A stretch of DNA of 61,186 nt. It comes from Leptolyngbyaceae cyanobacterium C42_A2020_001 (GTDB lineage: Bacteria; Cyanobacteriota; Cyanobacteriia; Leptolyngbyales; Leptolyngbyaceae). The stretch is from positions 1 to 61,186 of the forward strand of contig JACYLN010000031.1 in NCBI GenBank assembly GCA_015272515.1. The letters are read 5' to 3'. This document shows, one piece after another, positions 45,391 to 53,444 of this stretch (position 1 is the stretch's first letter; each line of letters opens with the position of its first letter). The notes beneath the pieces were generated by a model. That model had not been told where the DNA came from. It made no database searches and worked only from the letters and a program-made list of their open reading frames with translations. The position numbers were made by a program, and so were the translations under genes.

Positions 45391-46641
45391 CTAAACTTTT
45401 TGATCAAGTCTCAGCGCTTCTTCTAGAGCAGCTTTTTTTTGTGCGCGATCAGCGTAGGCTTGCAGTTTGGCGGGATCGCACCCAGCCAAAATGGACAGAT
45501 TCTCCAAACTTATCCCTTTCATCAACATCTCAACGTACCAAGTCTGTTGGGCTTGCTCAATGGTTAGGGGTTGTCCGTCTGGAGCCGTTAATCCTTCTGT
45601 CCAGCCTTGCCAATAGTGCTGAAGTTCATTTTCAGACAGGGGAGCACCTGTTTTATCTAAAAATAGGGCAGGATCATTGTCTTTTCGACTTTTCAGCCAT
45701 TGGGTTAAGGGATTGCGAGTGTAGGAACCGTAGCGTTTTCCCATAATCCACTGATTGATGGGAACTTGACGATGCTGCTGATCAACCAATTGCAGAAATT
45801 GTTGATGGGCATCATGAACGTACTGCGATCGCGTTAGCTGAATTATTTCAGCAAGACTTAACCCCGCACCAAACAAAACATACGCCAGGGCATAATCTTG
45901 AAGTCCAGTTTTTTTAGCCTTCTGTAAAATTAAATGAACTAAATTGGCAGATAAATCTGCAACACTGGGTTTCTCTGGGTCAGTTTCCTTAATAGAGCCA
46001 GTAGCTACGGTTGCTGGTGATGTAGGCAGAAGCAACTCTGCTGACGGAGTAACCGCACCGAACAGAAATAGCGTCACCAAATTTTCCAGAAAATCATTGC
46101 GGTCTTGCCAGAGGGTATGAAATTCACTTGTAAACTCAATCACGGCATAGCCCAGCAGCATTCCATTCAGCAAACTGGCAAGTTTTTCAGCCGGAAGATG
46201 GGTGTATAACTGACCGCGTTCAATCACAGTTTGAAAGTATTGAGCTACGTAGTGATTTGCTTGACTGAAGCCACGCCCCAGCGCTGCGCGATTTTCAGCC
46301 GGAAAGTTCCCCGCTTCTCCGACAACCGATCGCACCACTTCAGGGATACGATCAAGTGCCTGAAGGCAGGCGGTGGCGTAATCCTTTAAAGCCTGGTAGA
46401 TATTTCCAGTTTGGTTTGCTTGCTGAACTAACGTTTGCCCTAGTTGGGTAAAGACGGCTGCTTCTTCAATCACTGCCAAAAGCAAGCCATGCTTGCTACC
46501 AAAATGACGAAATAACGTGACTTCGTTGACCCCAGCAGAATCGGCAATTTGTCGAGTCGTGGTAGCCGTTACGCCGTGGGATGCGAACAGTTCCAGCGCG
46601 GTGTGAATCAGTTTTTGTCGGGTAGGATTTTGTGGAGGCAT
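45391..46641 (-). CDS. TetR-family regulator with degenerate tyrosine-recombinase-like C-terminal domain
   Basis: A 416-residue protein, twice the usual TetR length. Residues 8-60 are a TetR helix-turn-helix (LELFASHGVTATTTRQIADS and then VNEVTLFRHFGSKHGLLLAV). Residues 60-200 fit the ligand-binding helical part. Residues about 235-416 resemble the catalytic fold of tyrosine recombinases: FGAGLSLAEIIQLTRSQYV aligns with the box I region and MLMKGISLENLSILAGCDPA with the box II region. The catalytic Arg and the His-x-x-Arg are replaced, so it should not cut DNA. It diverges from desC across two operator-like sites and probably controls itself and desC. Confidence 0.8.
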   Translation of the reverse strand: MPPQNPTRQKLIHTALELFASHGVTATTTRQIADSAGVNEVTLFRHFGSKHGLLLAVIEEAAVFTQLGQTLVQQANQTGNIYQALKDYATACLQALDRIPEVVRSVVGEAGNFPAENRAALGRGFSQANHYVAQYFQTVIERGQLYTHLPAEKLASLLNGMLLGYAVIEFTSEFHTLWQDRNDFLENLVTLFLFGAVTPSAELLLPTSPATVATGSIKETDPEKPSVADLSANLVHLILQKAKKTGLQDYALAYVLFGAGLSLAEIIQLTRSQYVHDAHQQFLQLVDQQHRQVPINQWIMGKRYGSYTRNPLTQWLKSRKDNDPALFLDKTGAPLSENELQHYWQGWTEGLTAPDGQPLTIEQAQQTWYVEMLMKGISLENLSILAGCDPAKLQAYADRAQKKAALEEALRLDQKV

Positions 46642-46649
46642 GAGTAAAA

Positions 46650-46712
46650 TGCAAGTACTACTTGCAGAAGAAATCGAAAGTTGCTATCTTGAAAATGTAA
46701 GTAACGCTTGCA
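46650..46712. promoter_or_regulatory. Two operator copies between tetR and desC
   Basis: TGCAAGTACTACTTGCA (46650-46666) is a perfect 17-bp palindrome nine bases before the TetR start codon. TGTAAGTAACGCTTGCA (46696-46712) is a second, weaker copy 46 bases away. Both keep TG-AAGTA and CTTGCA. This is the expected shape of TetR binding sites and suggests autorepression plus control of the divergent desaturase. Confidence 0.75.
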
Positions 46713-46856
46713 TACTCTTCTACTGTAATTGGTTTCTTTCTCAAACGACGACTCGTTAGTTTGCCCACTGACCAAAGCCATACCTTACACCAGGAGAGTT
46801 TACCAGTGCTGCATAGTTCGGTACTGGTTCCATATCGATGACTCAAAAGGATTTTC

Positions 46857-47702
46857 ATGACCTCTAATACGATTACGACTGACTCTCAAACCGGGCAGTC
46901 TTTCGCTTTGAATTGGACCAATGTGTTGTTCTTCGCCGCATTTCACAGTATTGCTCTGCTAGCACCCTGGTTCTTCTCCTGGTCTGCGCTGGGAGTCACT
47001 GTTTTGTTGCACTGGTTGTTTGGCAGTATTGGGATTTGTCTGGGCTATCACCGCTTGTTAACGCATCGAAGTTTACAGGTGCCGAAACCATTGGAGTATG
47101 CGATCGCCATCGTTGGGGCGTTGGCATTACAAGGTGGTCCGATTTTTTGGGTGGCTGGGCACCGCAAACATCACCTTTATACAGAAGATATTGATAAAGA
47201 TCCTTACTCAGCTCGTAGGGGATTCTGGTGGAGCCATATGTTGTGGCTATTGTATAAACGTGCAGATATTTTCGACCATGATGCCTATCGGCAATATGCG
47301 CCAGACCTGGATCGGGATGGGTTTTACCGCTGGCTCGATCGCTACTTTTTGTTGCTGCAAATTCCACTGGGAATCGTGTTGTATCTAGTGGGTGGGTGGT
47401 CGTTCGTGATTTATGGGCTATTTGTACGCTCGGTCTTCCTTTGGCACAGTACCTGGTTGATCAATTCAGCAACTCACATGACTGGCTACCGCACCCACGA
47501 GTCAGATGACAATTCTCGTAATCTCTGGTGGGCCGCGCTGCTCACCTACGGCGAAGGCTGGCATAACAACCACCATGCTCACCCAAATGTGGCAAAAGCT
47601 GGATGGAAATGGTGGGAAATCGATATGACTTGGTGGGTGATTCTGGGCTTAAAGCGCTTGGGATTAGCTCGCAAGGTTGTGCTGCCGCCCGTTCAGGGGT
47701 AA
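46857..47702 (+). CDS. desC: Acyl-lipid delta-9 fatty acid desaturase
   Basis: A 281-residue membrane desaturase that introduces the first double bond into acyl chains of membrane lipids. The three histidine boxes are complete: HRLLTH at 65-70, HRKHH at 102-106 and HNNHH near 240. Hydrophobic spans around 20-60, 80-100 and 165-195 fit the known topology. Length and the GYHRLLTHRS start of box 1 match the DesC group in cyanobacteria. Desaturases of this type respond to cold. Here the divergent TetR protein and its palindromes give a further, possibly lipid-related control. A strong hairpin follows. Confidence 0.93.
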   Translation: MTSNTITTDSQTGQSFALNWTNVLFFAAFHSIALLAPWFFSWSALGVTVLLHWLFGSIGICLGYHRLLTHRSLQVPKPLEYAIAIVGALALQGGPIFWVAGHRKHHLYTEDIDKDPYSARRGFWWSHMLWLLYKRADIFDHDAYRQYAPDLDRDGFYRWLDRYFLLLQIPLGIVLYLVGGWSFVIYGLFVRSVFLWHSTWLINSATHMTGYRTHESDDNSRNLWWAALLTYGEGWHNNHHAHPNVAKAGWKWWEIDMTWWVILGLKRLGLARKVVLPPVQG

Positions 47703-47764
47703 GGGGCGATCGCCAAACTGAACAACTCTCTTGACCAGTTTTGAGGAGATGTTTAGTGAAGGAG

Positions 47765-47830
47765 AGAAGGGCAAAAGGTAGAGGTAAAAGGCATTTAAGC
47801 TGAATAACCTCTCCTTCTGCCCTTCTTTTT
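47765..47830 (+). terminator. Long hairpin terminator after desC
   Basis: AGAAGGGCA (47765-47773) pairs with TGCCCTTCT (47818-47826), and inside them the AGAGGT and ACCTCT segments extend the stem. A TTTTT run follows. It lies 62 bases after the desC stop. Confidence 0.8.
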
Positions 47831-48377
47831 GAGTTAGAGGATGGCTGAGAAGTTGAGAACGATGCTAGCCGTCTGAGCATGAGACGAATCATTGCGACAT
47901 ATAGCCGTAGCCATCTGTAACGTGGCTATGGCGAGTCAGAACGCCTACCCAGCATTGGCTTTGCCACTTTTTCCTGTCCTAAGCGTTCTGACCAAAGCTA
48001 TACATAAAGGTTTCCGAGGTTTCTGGTGAAAGTTCGTAGTCTTAGAATAAGCGGCGTGGACAATTGAGCTAACCCAAGCGGATGCGACCAGCCAACGTTT
48101 ATGGAGCAGGACAAATCCTTTGTTATCAGTTAGACTTTGCCACTTTTAATTTGATAGTTTGAGTTATGCATTGCGTTAACGAAAACTTAACTGGACTTTG
48201 TTAAATCTTAGAAACCCGATGGAAGAAAAACTATCTTAAGTCAGATATTTCACAACTGATTAATTCTGCTAAATTAATCATTTTTAATGGAGATTGTATT
48301 TCATCTATCAAATGGAAGATGAAGTTAACCCCTGCTATTCGCCAAGCTAGTCTATAGCTGTGAGCAAATATATTATT
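47831..48377. other. Gap before the lone response regulator
   Basis: About 550 bases with no supported gene. It becomes AT-rich towards the regulator (48120-48370), with runs such as TTAAATCTTAG and AATTAATCATTTTT, and should contain that gene's promoter. No repeat, tRNA or clear operator was recognised. Confidence 0.4.
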
Positions 48378-48821
48378 ATGTATCGGATTGCTATCATCGA
48401 TGATAACGATAATTGGTGCTTTGTGATGGGACATTTACTGCGTCAGCATCACTACAAAGTCTCCACATTTACAGATGGACATTCCTTTATTCGTGAAGCA
48501 AACAAATTTGATTTGGCGCTCATTGACTTTTCGATGCCGCCTCGACGTTATCAGGTAGAAATGGACGGACCAGAACTGATTCAGCAGTTAAAGCGGCAGG
48601 TACCAGATCCGCCATTAACCATCTTGATATCTTCTTTTTTTGTGGATGACATTTTGAAGCAAGCGCCAGACTTGTGCCCAGATGCTGATGCCATTTTGAG
48701 CAAGAACGTGGAGTCAGCCGAACTACTGCACACGATTCAGCAGCTACTCGCAAGCAGAGAAGCATCCCCCGAAAGTTCAAATACCTTGAATCAATCTTCT
48801 TATACTTCACAGTTTCGTTAA
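48378..48821 (+). CDS. Single-domain response regulator
   Basis: A 147-residue receiver. It has the acidic pair in IAIIDDNDNW, the phospho-acceptor Asp in LALIDFSMPP, and the switch Ser/Thr and Lys in ILISSFF and ILSKN. There is no output domain, only a short Ser-rich tail, so it works by binding or phosphotransfer. The beta3-alpha3 loop (RRYQVEMDGPEL) is a little longer than in CheY. No kinase gene lies beside it. The ATG at 48378 was preferred over a GTG six codons upstream. It ends in a terminator shared with grpB. Confidence 0.85.
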   Translation: MYRIAIIDDNDNWCFVMGHLLRQHHYKVSTFTDGHSFIREANKFDLALIDFSMPPRRYQVEMDGPELIQQLKRQVPDPPLTILISSFFVDDILKQAPDLCPDADAILSKNVESAELLHTIQQLLASREASPESSNTLNQSSYTSQFR

Positions 48822-48837
48822 TTACGAAGAACCTAAT

Positions 48838-48866
48838 TTAAGCGCTTTTAAGTTAAGCGCTTTTAA
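48838..48866. terminator. Bidirectional hairpin formed by tandem TTAAGCGCTTTTAA repeats
   Basis: Two copies of TTAAGCGCTTTTAA (48838-48851 and 48853-48866) lie in tandem. Because AAGCGCTT is itself a palindrome, they fold into an eight-base stem with a short loop and T/A tails on both sides. It sits between the response regulator and grpB and covers the last codons of grpB. Confidence 0.65.
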
Positions 48867-49401
48867 CTGTGTTACTTAAACCTTTGGGAGTTACGCCATT
48901 GTGTGCGACTTTACAATCGATATCTCGAATAAAAGCATCTTTACCATCCATGTATTGATCAATGTCTTGAGGATACTTTTTCGCCAAGAGGCGCTTCAGG
49001 TTACTGTATTGCTGGGCATCTACGGGATGGGCAATCATGTAATCCCGGAATGCTAAGTGACGTGTAATTTCCTCTGATCCAGTTTGAAATGCGTGAATGT
49101 GATGAGTTCTAATACCAGCCGAATTGTGTTTGCGAAAGTATCGACGACCGGGAATCCCAAACTCGCCCATGGCCTCGTAGCCTAATTGTTCTAATACTGT
49201 TTTTTGAACATCCACGTCCATAATGTTTTTCACTTCTACCAACATATCAATAATCGGTTTTGCGTAAATGGTAGGAATGGATGTGCTGTCAATGTGGTGA
49301 ATCGCAACACAATTATCACCCATTGCGGCTGCAATTTTTGCGGACTCTTCCTGGAAGACTGTTTGCCAGAGGGGATTATGAGGAACAACTTCTACATTCA
49401 T
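48853..49401 (-). CDS. GrpB family protein (nucleotidyltransferase-like fold)
   Basis: A 182-residue soluble protein of the GrpB/UPF0157 family. The core HHIDSTSIPTIYAKPIIDMLVEV (residues 35-57) is its signature and resembles the acidic-active-site region of nucleotidyltransferases. HHIHAFQTGSEEITRHLAFRDYM and YSNLKRLLAKKYPQDIDQYMDGKDAFI also match. The molecular function is not established. It ends inside a hairpin and follows the second orthocaspase on the same strand with a 54-base gap. Confidence 0.88.
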   Translation of the reverse strand: MNVEVVPHNPLWQTVFQEESAKIAAAMGDNCVAIHHIDSTSIPTIYAKPIIDMLVEVKNIMDVDVQKTVLEQLGYEAMGEFGIPGRRYFRKHNSAGIRTHHIHAFQTGSEEITRHLAFRDYMIAHPVDAQQYSNLKRLLAKKYPQDIDQYMDGKDAFIRDIDCKVAHNGVTPKGLSNTVKSA

Positions 49402-49455
49402 TCTTTCGCTGGGGCGATCGCAATATTTATTTCGTCAGATTAGTGTCTCAAGTTT

Positions 49456-50286
49456 TTACCAGAGCGGCAAGTTTCCCATTGCAGCTTCTTGAAGATGTTG
49501 TTGTACCAGAATGGATGTGAGGAGTTCTTCGTCACGATCGCTGACAGGCGGAATTGGAATGGCATGGCTGAGAGTTGGAGCATCATCTCGCAAACGCGGT
49601 GACTGTGATGGTTTTGCATATTGACGATTAAGTTGGGGAATGCGATCGCATAGATATTGATACAGTTGCTGCAAGTTGGGATGGTCTTTTTCACTCAGCG
49701 ATCGTAAGCCTTCTAACAAAACATAGGTAAATGAACCATGATGTAGTTCATCAATGCTTTGAGCTGTTTGATTAAAATCTGATGCAAACACTGTCACAAC
49801 ATCAACAGGATCAGTTCCAAATCCCTGTCCAAACTGTTGATACTCTGTTCGACACGCATCTAGCAATAAAACAATATTGTTTGTTCCGCTGCGCCGTAAG
49901 CATTCAACCAAGTCTTCTAGCGCAATGGCTGTGTGCTCTGGAGCATCTGGTTTTGAATCACTTAGCATCAAGTAATCTCGGTTAGCAAAATGTAAACCAT
50001 GACCACTAAAGAAAAACCAAAGCACATCGCCTGGATTGAGAAATGGAGTGATGAATCGAAGCTGAAGAAATTCTTTGAGATTTGCAAATGTGGGCTGACT
50101 TGAGATTGCAATGCCTTCATCTAAAACATTATCTAAGTCAATGTTTGCAAAGCAATAGATTTGGTTGTAGCTCTGTTCTGAGAGGAGCAATGCCCGAAAC
50201 ATCACTGCATCTTGTCTGGCAGTTGGTAAATAATCTAGCCAGAGGTATGCCTCAATACCAATTGCGATCGCCCAATGTCTGGTCAT
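49456..50286 (-). CDS. Orthocaspase (peptidase C14), short form
   Basis: A 276-residue caspase-like protease with the same catalytic layout as the protein at 29460-30899: His96 in FFFSGHGLHF and Cys145 in LLLDACRTE, at identical positions. FGQGFGTDP and VVTVFASDFNQ are shared too. It ends soon after the p20-like domain, in a helix-prone tail (DEELLTSILVQQHLQEAAMG), with no membrane helix or C-terminal domain. It should be cytoplasmic. Two paralogues 20 kb apart may differ mainly in location. Confidence 0.9.
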   Translation of the reverse strand: MTRHWAIAIGIEAYLWLDYLPTARQDAVMFRALLLSEQSYNQIYCFANIDLDNVLDEGIAISSQPTFANLKEFLQLRFITPFLNPGDVLWFFFSGHGLHFANRDYLMLSDSKPDAPEHTAIALEDLVECLRRSGTNNIVLLLDACRTEYQQFGQGFGTDPVDVVTVFASDFNQTAQSIDELHHGSFTYVLLEGLRSLSEKDHPNLQQLYQYLCDRIPQLNRQYAKPSQSPRLRDDAPTLSHAIPIPPVSDRDEELLTSILVQQHLQEAAMGNLPLW

Positions 50287-51408
50287 TCCCTTTTCCTATG
50301 TAGAAATAGATTGATACTGTTAAACGGCTGCCAAAATTAATTGAATTATCTAGTGTTGCAATCATAATCCGGATGATTTGATGAAAATTGTTCGGATTCT
50401 CGATTAAAGTAACCCTGCTTCCTACTTAGAACCTTGATTCGCTGATATTCTGAATATTCTAAGAATGCCTGAAGAAGGTATGTAATCAGTATTTAAATAA
50501 TTAGAAGAATCAAATGGATGAATTCAAAAAATCAAAATCGAAATTTATTGGCTGATAAAACTCCGAAGTCTAAATCTTATACAGGTTGGTTGAGTAATGG
50601 TGTAAATCGATGAAATTGTTGTGGCGCTTGAGTTTAAGCTATCCAACCCAATCCGCAAAAAAGATTTATTAGTTGACTAGGGGTGAAATTGAAAAAGATT
50701 ATTCCGATTAGATTTTGATGGATTTTTGGTGTTTAATTGCAATATTTCTATAATAAATAGTTCTATAAATTTCAGATATTACTATCAGTAAAATAATGGC
50801 TTCAGTTTGATTTATAACTGCTATTTTGTGGAAGTTTAATATCCCCCCGGAGGGCATTCGTGATTTTTATATTTACTTTGAAAGCTAAAAGATGGGGTGA
50901 GATCATTGTTGAATTTTCCTAAATGTAGCTTTCCTTACTTTGTCATAGTTTACAAAATCTTTATCAAACATCCTTGCATAACTGGTACCTGGAAGTGTTA
51001 AAAAGTAAGTAATTCGACGTAACAAGTATCTACCACTTGGCTGATTGACTAACTGCCGCCTGTGTATTTGGATTGGAGAGAGTAAATCTTGCCCCAGTTT
51101 CAGGCTTGCTGAAGTACGCAAATGCAACTAAAAATGCTAGGGTCTCAAGACATTTGTTGACGAATTGGTCTTTTGACCATCATGAATGCAGCTATATCGC
51201 TACAGGATTCATGTTTGAGTGAAACATATCCAGTAGGATAGGACTTTGATTATTTAAAAGTTGGTGAAAATCAACTTCAGGGTATTGTACTTTGGCGAGT
51301 TTGAAATTGCTGTATCTAGCAATTTATTTTGAGTCTGTGGTGTGTTTTGCTCGAACTTTATAACAGTTTTTCGTTTGGTTTGATGAACCTATGCAGGTAG
51401 CGATATAG
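50287..51408. promoter_or_regulatory. Long AT-rich region between orthocaspase and taxis operon
   Basis: 1.1 kb with no convincing gene. It is clearly richer in A and T than the flanking genes, with one GC island (ATCCCCCCGGAGGGC, near 50842) that could fold. A minus-strand frame at 50903-51127 has no ribosome site or known motif. The length and position suggest a complex promoter or a long leader for the taxis operon, or an undetected small RNA. Confidence 0.45.
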
Positions 51409-52491
51409 ATGAATCGGGCTTGCTATGACCTTTTGCAATCAAATTCTATGAATACTGCATCAATGATCAGTTACGGCTCCTCTCAAATGCCTCAACGATT
51501 GCATCCTCTCAGTCTTTTTGCTCAAGTAACAAGCCAGCAAGTTAGTGGATGCTTGCGTGTTACGAGTGGAGCAGTCATTTGGTTTATTTTTTTAGAAAAG
51601 GGCAAGTTGTCGTTTGCCTCAAATTCGATTAATCCATTTGAACGCCTCGATCGCCATCTGAATCACTTAAGTCTGCAAGTTCCAGCCCTGGTGAGCGCAG
51701 TTCGAGCACAGGCGCGATCGCTGTTTGAGCGGAGCAAGGATGGACAGTCTCTTACTCCGCCAGATTACCTGGCGGTTCGCTGGCTGGTTGATCAGCATTA
51801 CCTGAGCGCGACTCAAGCGGCTCATTTAGTCGGTGAGTTGGCAAAGGAAGTGTTTGAGTCACTTTTACGAGTGAGTGAAGGTAGTTATGAGTTAATTGAA
51901 AGTCAAGTTGCTCCTGATTTTTCTACGTTGTGCCAACTTGAATTGCGTCCTCTTGTGGAATATTGCCAAGCCCAATTACGACGACAATCAGTGGCGCGGT
52001 CTTCTACGTTCTCGTTTCAAGAAGCCCCATCGCAGGAGGCGCTTGAAGCATCTTACGGTACTGGTTCAGATCCAACACTTGGAACGGAAGGACCCTTTAC
52101 AACGCCTGAATCCAATGCCTTAAAGGGTGGATACACGATCGCGTGTATTGACGATAGCCCTACTGTTCTCCAGGCTATTAACTCATTTCTGGAAGACAGT
52201 AATCTCTCAATTGTCATGATTAATGACCCACTTAAGGCATTGATTCAAATCATTCGCTGTAAACCAGACTTGATACTGCTGGATGTAGGAATGCCTAATC
52301 TGGACGGGTATGAGCTTTGCTCAATGTTGCGAAGACATCCCAATTTCAAAACCACGCCGATTGTGATGGTCACTGGAAATACTGGTTTTATTGATCGTGC
52401 AAAGGCAAAGCTAGTTGGTGCATCAGGTTATTTGACGAAACCGTTTACTCGTCCAGAGTTAATGAAGATGGTGTTTAAGCATTTAACATAA
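51409..52491 (+). CDS. PatA-type response regulator (PATAN/DUF4388-REC)
   Basis: A 360-residue regulator, PixG/PilG-like. The N-terminal PATAN domain (about 25-175) shows LSLFAQVTSQQVSGCLRV, FIFLEKGKLSFA and AKEVFESLLRVSEGSYEL. A flexible linker leads to a receiver (about 243-360) with ACIDDSPTV, the phospho-acceptor in LILLDVGMPNLDGYEL and YLTKPF. In known systems such proteins drive type IV pilus motors or assembly at the cell pole. It opens the five-gene operon. The next gene follows after 18 bases. An internal Met at 51448 is an alternative start. Confidence 0.9.
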   Translation: MNRACYDLLQSNSMNTASMISYGSSQMPQRLHPLSLFAQVTSQQVSGCLRVTSGAVIWFIFLEKGKLSFASNSINPFERLDRHLNHLSLQVPALVSAVRAQARSLFERSKDGQSLTPPDYLAVRWLVDQHYLSATQAAHLVGELAKEVFESLLRVSEGSYELIESQVAPDFSTLCQLELRPLVEYCQAQLRRQSVARSSTFSFQEAPSQEALEASYGTGSDPTLGTEGPFTTPESNALKGGYTIACIDDSPTVLQAINSFLEDSNLSIVMINDPLKALIQIIRCKPDLILLDVGMPNLDGYELCSMLRRHPNFKTTPIVMVTGNTGFIDRAKAKLVGASGYLTKPFTRPELMKMVFKHLT

Positions 52492-52509
52492 TGCGGAGGA
52501 TAAAGAGGT

Positions 52510-52887
52510 ATGGCTGCAACGCTCGTGCACACAATTTTGATTGTTGATGATACTCCATCGGAAATGGAGTTGATTAGCCACTATTTACAGGAAGGTGGAT
52601 ATAGCGTCATTGGTGTAGTAAATGCAAATACAGCGCTTAATCAAGCAATTGAACATCAGCCTGATGTGGTGATTACAGATGTGGTAATGCCTGGACTGAG
52701 CGGATTTGAGCTATGCCGCAGTTTAAGAAAACATCCTGCAACTGAGAAAGTTCCCATCATTATTTGCACGTCTAAATCTCAAGAAATCGATCGCTTGTGG
52801 GGAATGAAACAGGGAGCTGATTTTTACCTGACTAAACCCTTTACGCGGGAGCAATTATTGCGTGCCGTTCAAACTGTTGTGAATTAA
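52510..52887 (+). CDS. CheY-like response regulator (PixH/PilH-like)
   Basis: A 125-residue single receiver with ILIVDDTPSEM, phospho-acceptor Asp in VVITDVVMPGLSGFEL, the Thr switch in IIICTSK and Lys in YLTKPFT. Cyanobacterial operons of this kind place a PilH/PixH-type regulator second, where it drains phosphate from the kinase or sets pilus retraction. AAAGAGGT precedes the ATG. It is 18 bases after the PatA-type gene and 11 before cheW. Confidence 0.92.
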   Translation: MAATLVHTILIVDDTPSEMELISHYLQEGGYSVIGVVNANTALNQAIEHQPDVVITDVVMPGLSGFELCRSLRKHPATEKVPIIICTSKSQEIDRLWGMKQGADFYLTKPFTREQLLRAVQTVVN

Positions 52888-52898
52888 CCGGAATTACT

Positions 52899-53408
52899 AT
52901 GTCAATCCTGACTTTAGCAACTAGTGCGATCGCATCCAACCGACCGGAGCGCCCTGTTGGAGACCCGTTTCTTCGCTTGCAACTGGCGGAAGGAGTGAAT
53001 GCTGTGTTTGCGATGCAGCAGGTGCAAGAAGTGCATACGCTACCTGCCGATCGCCTCACGCCATTGCCCAACCTACCAGCCTGTGTATTAGGGCTAATGA
53101 ATCGTCGCAACTGCGTCTTATGGGTGGTGGATTTAGCCTTTCTCCTGGGTATTGCCAATCTGGGTGCCAATCATCAGCAGTACAACCTGGTGATTGTGCG
53201 GGTTGGTGAACTGGCATTGGCATTGGCAGTGCAACACATTAGTGGATTTTTCTGGATGCCAGCGGAGGTGATTCAGCCGCCTCACAGCCAGTTTTCGCCC
53301 CTCCTGCAAACTCATTTGCAAGGATGTGCAGTTCACGAACAGGATATTCTGCTAGTTCTAAGCGCTGAAGCGATTCTGCATTCCTCGCTGCTGCACACGT
53401 CTTCTTAA
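52899..53408 (+). CDS. CheW-like coupling protein
   Basis: A 169-residue CheW domain protein (PixI/PilI-like) that links the chemoreceptor to the kinase. FLRLQLAEGVNAVFAMQQVQ, NLPACVLGLMNRRNCVLWVV and LGIANLGANHQQYNLVIV show the paired SH3-like barrels. A 20-residue N-terminal extension (LATSAIASNRPERPVG) is unstructured. It is 11 bases after the CheY-like gene and 36 before the receptor. Confidence 0.9.
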   Translation: MSILTLATSAIASNRPERPVGDPFLRLQLAEGVNAVFAMQQVQEVHTLPADRLTPLPNLPACVLGLMNRRNCVLWVVDLAFLLGIANLGANHQQYNLVIVRVGELALALAVQHISGFFWMPAEVIQPPHSQFSPLLQTHLQGCAVHEQDILLVLSAEAILHSSLLHTSS

Positions 53409-53444
53409 TTTCTGTTGTCGCCACTCACTTGATAGGAAGTTTGC

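Noticed and set aside
29355-50374. A shared TCCGGAT core upstream of both orthocaspase genes (near 29361 and 50367)
   Set aside because: Only seven to eight bases match, the core is palindromic and the flanks differ. Chance is likely at this length.
50903-51127. A 74-codon minus-strand frame in the AT-rich gap
   Set aside because: No ribosome site, no recognisable motif and composition like the gap. Not reported as a gene.
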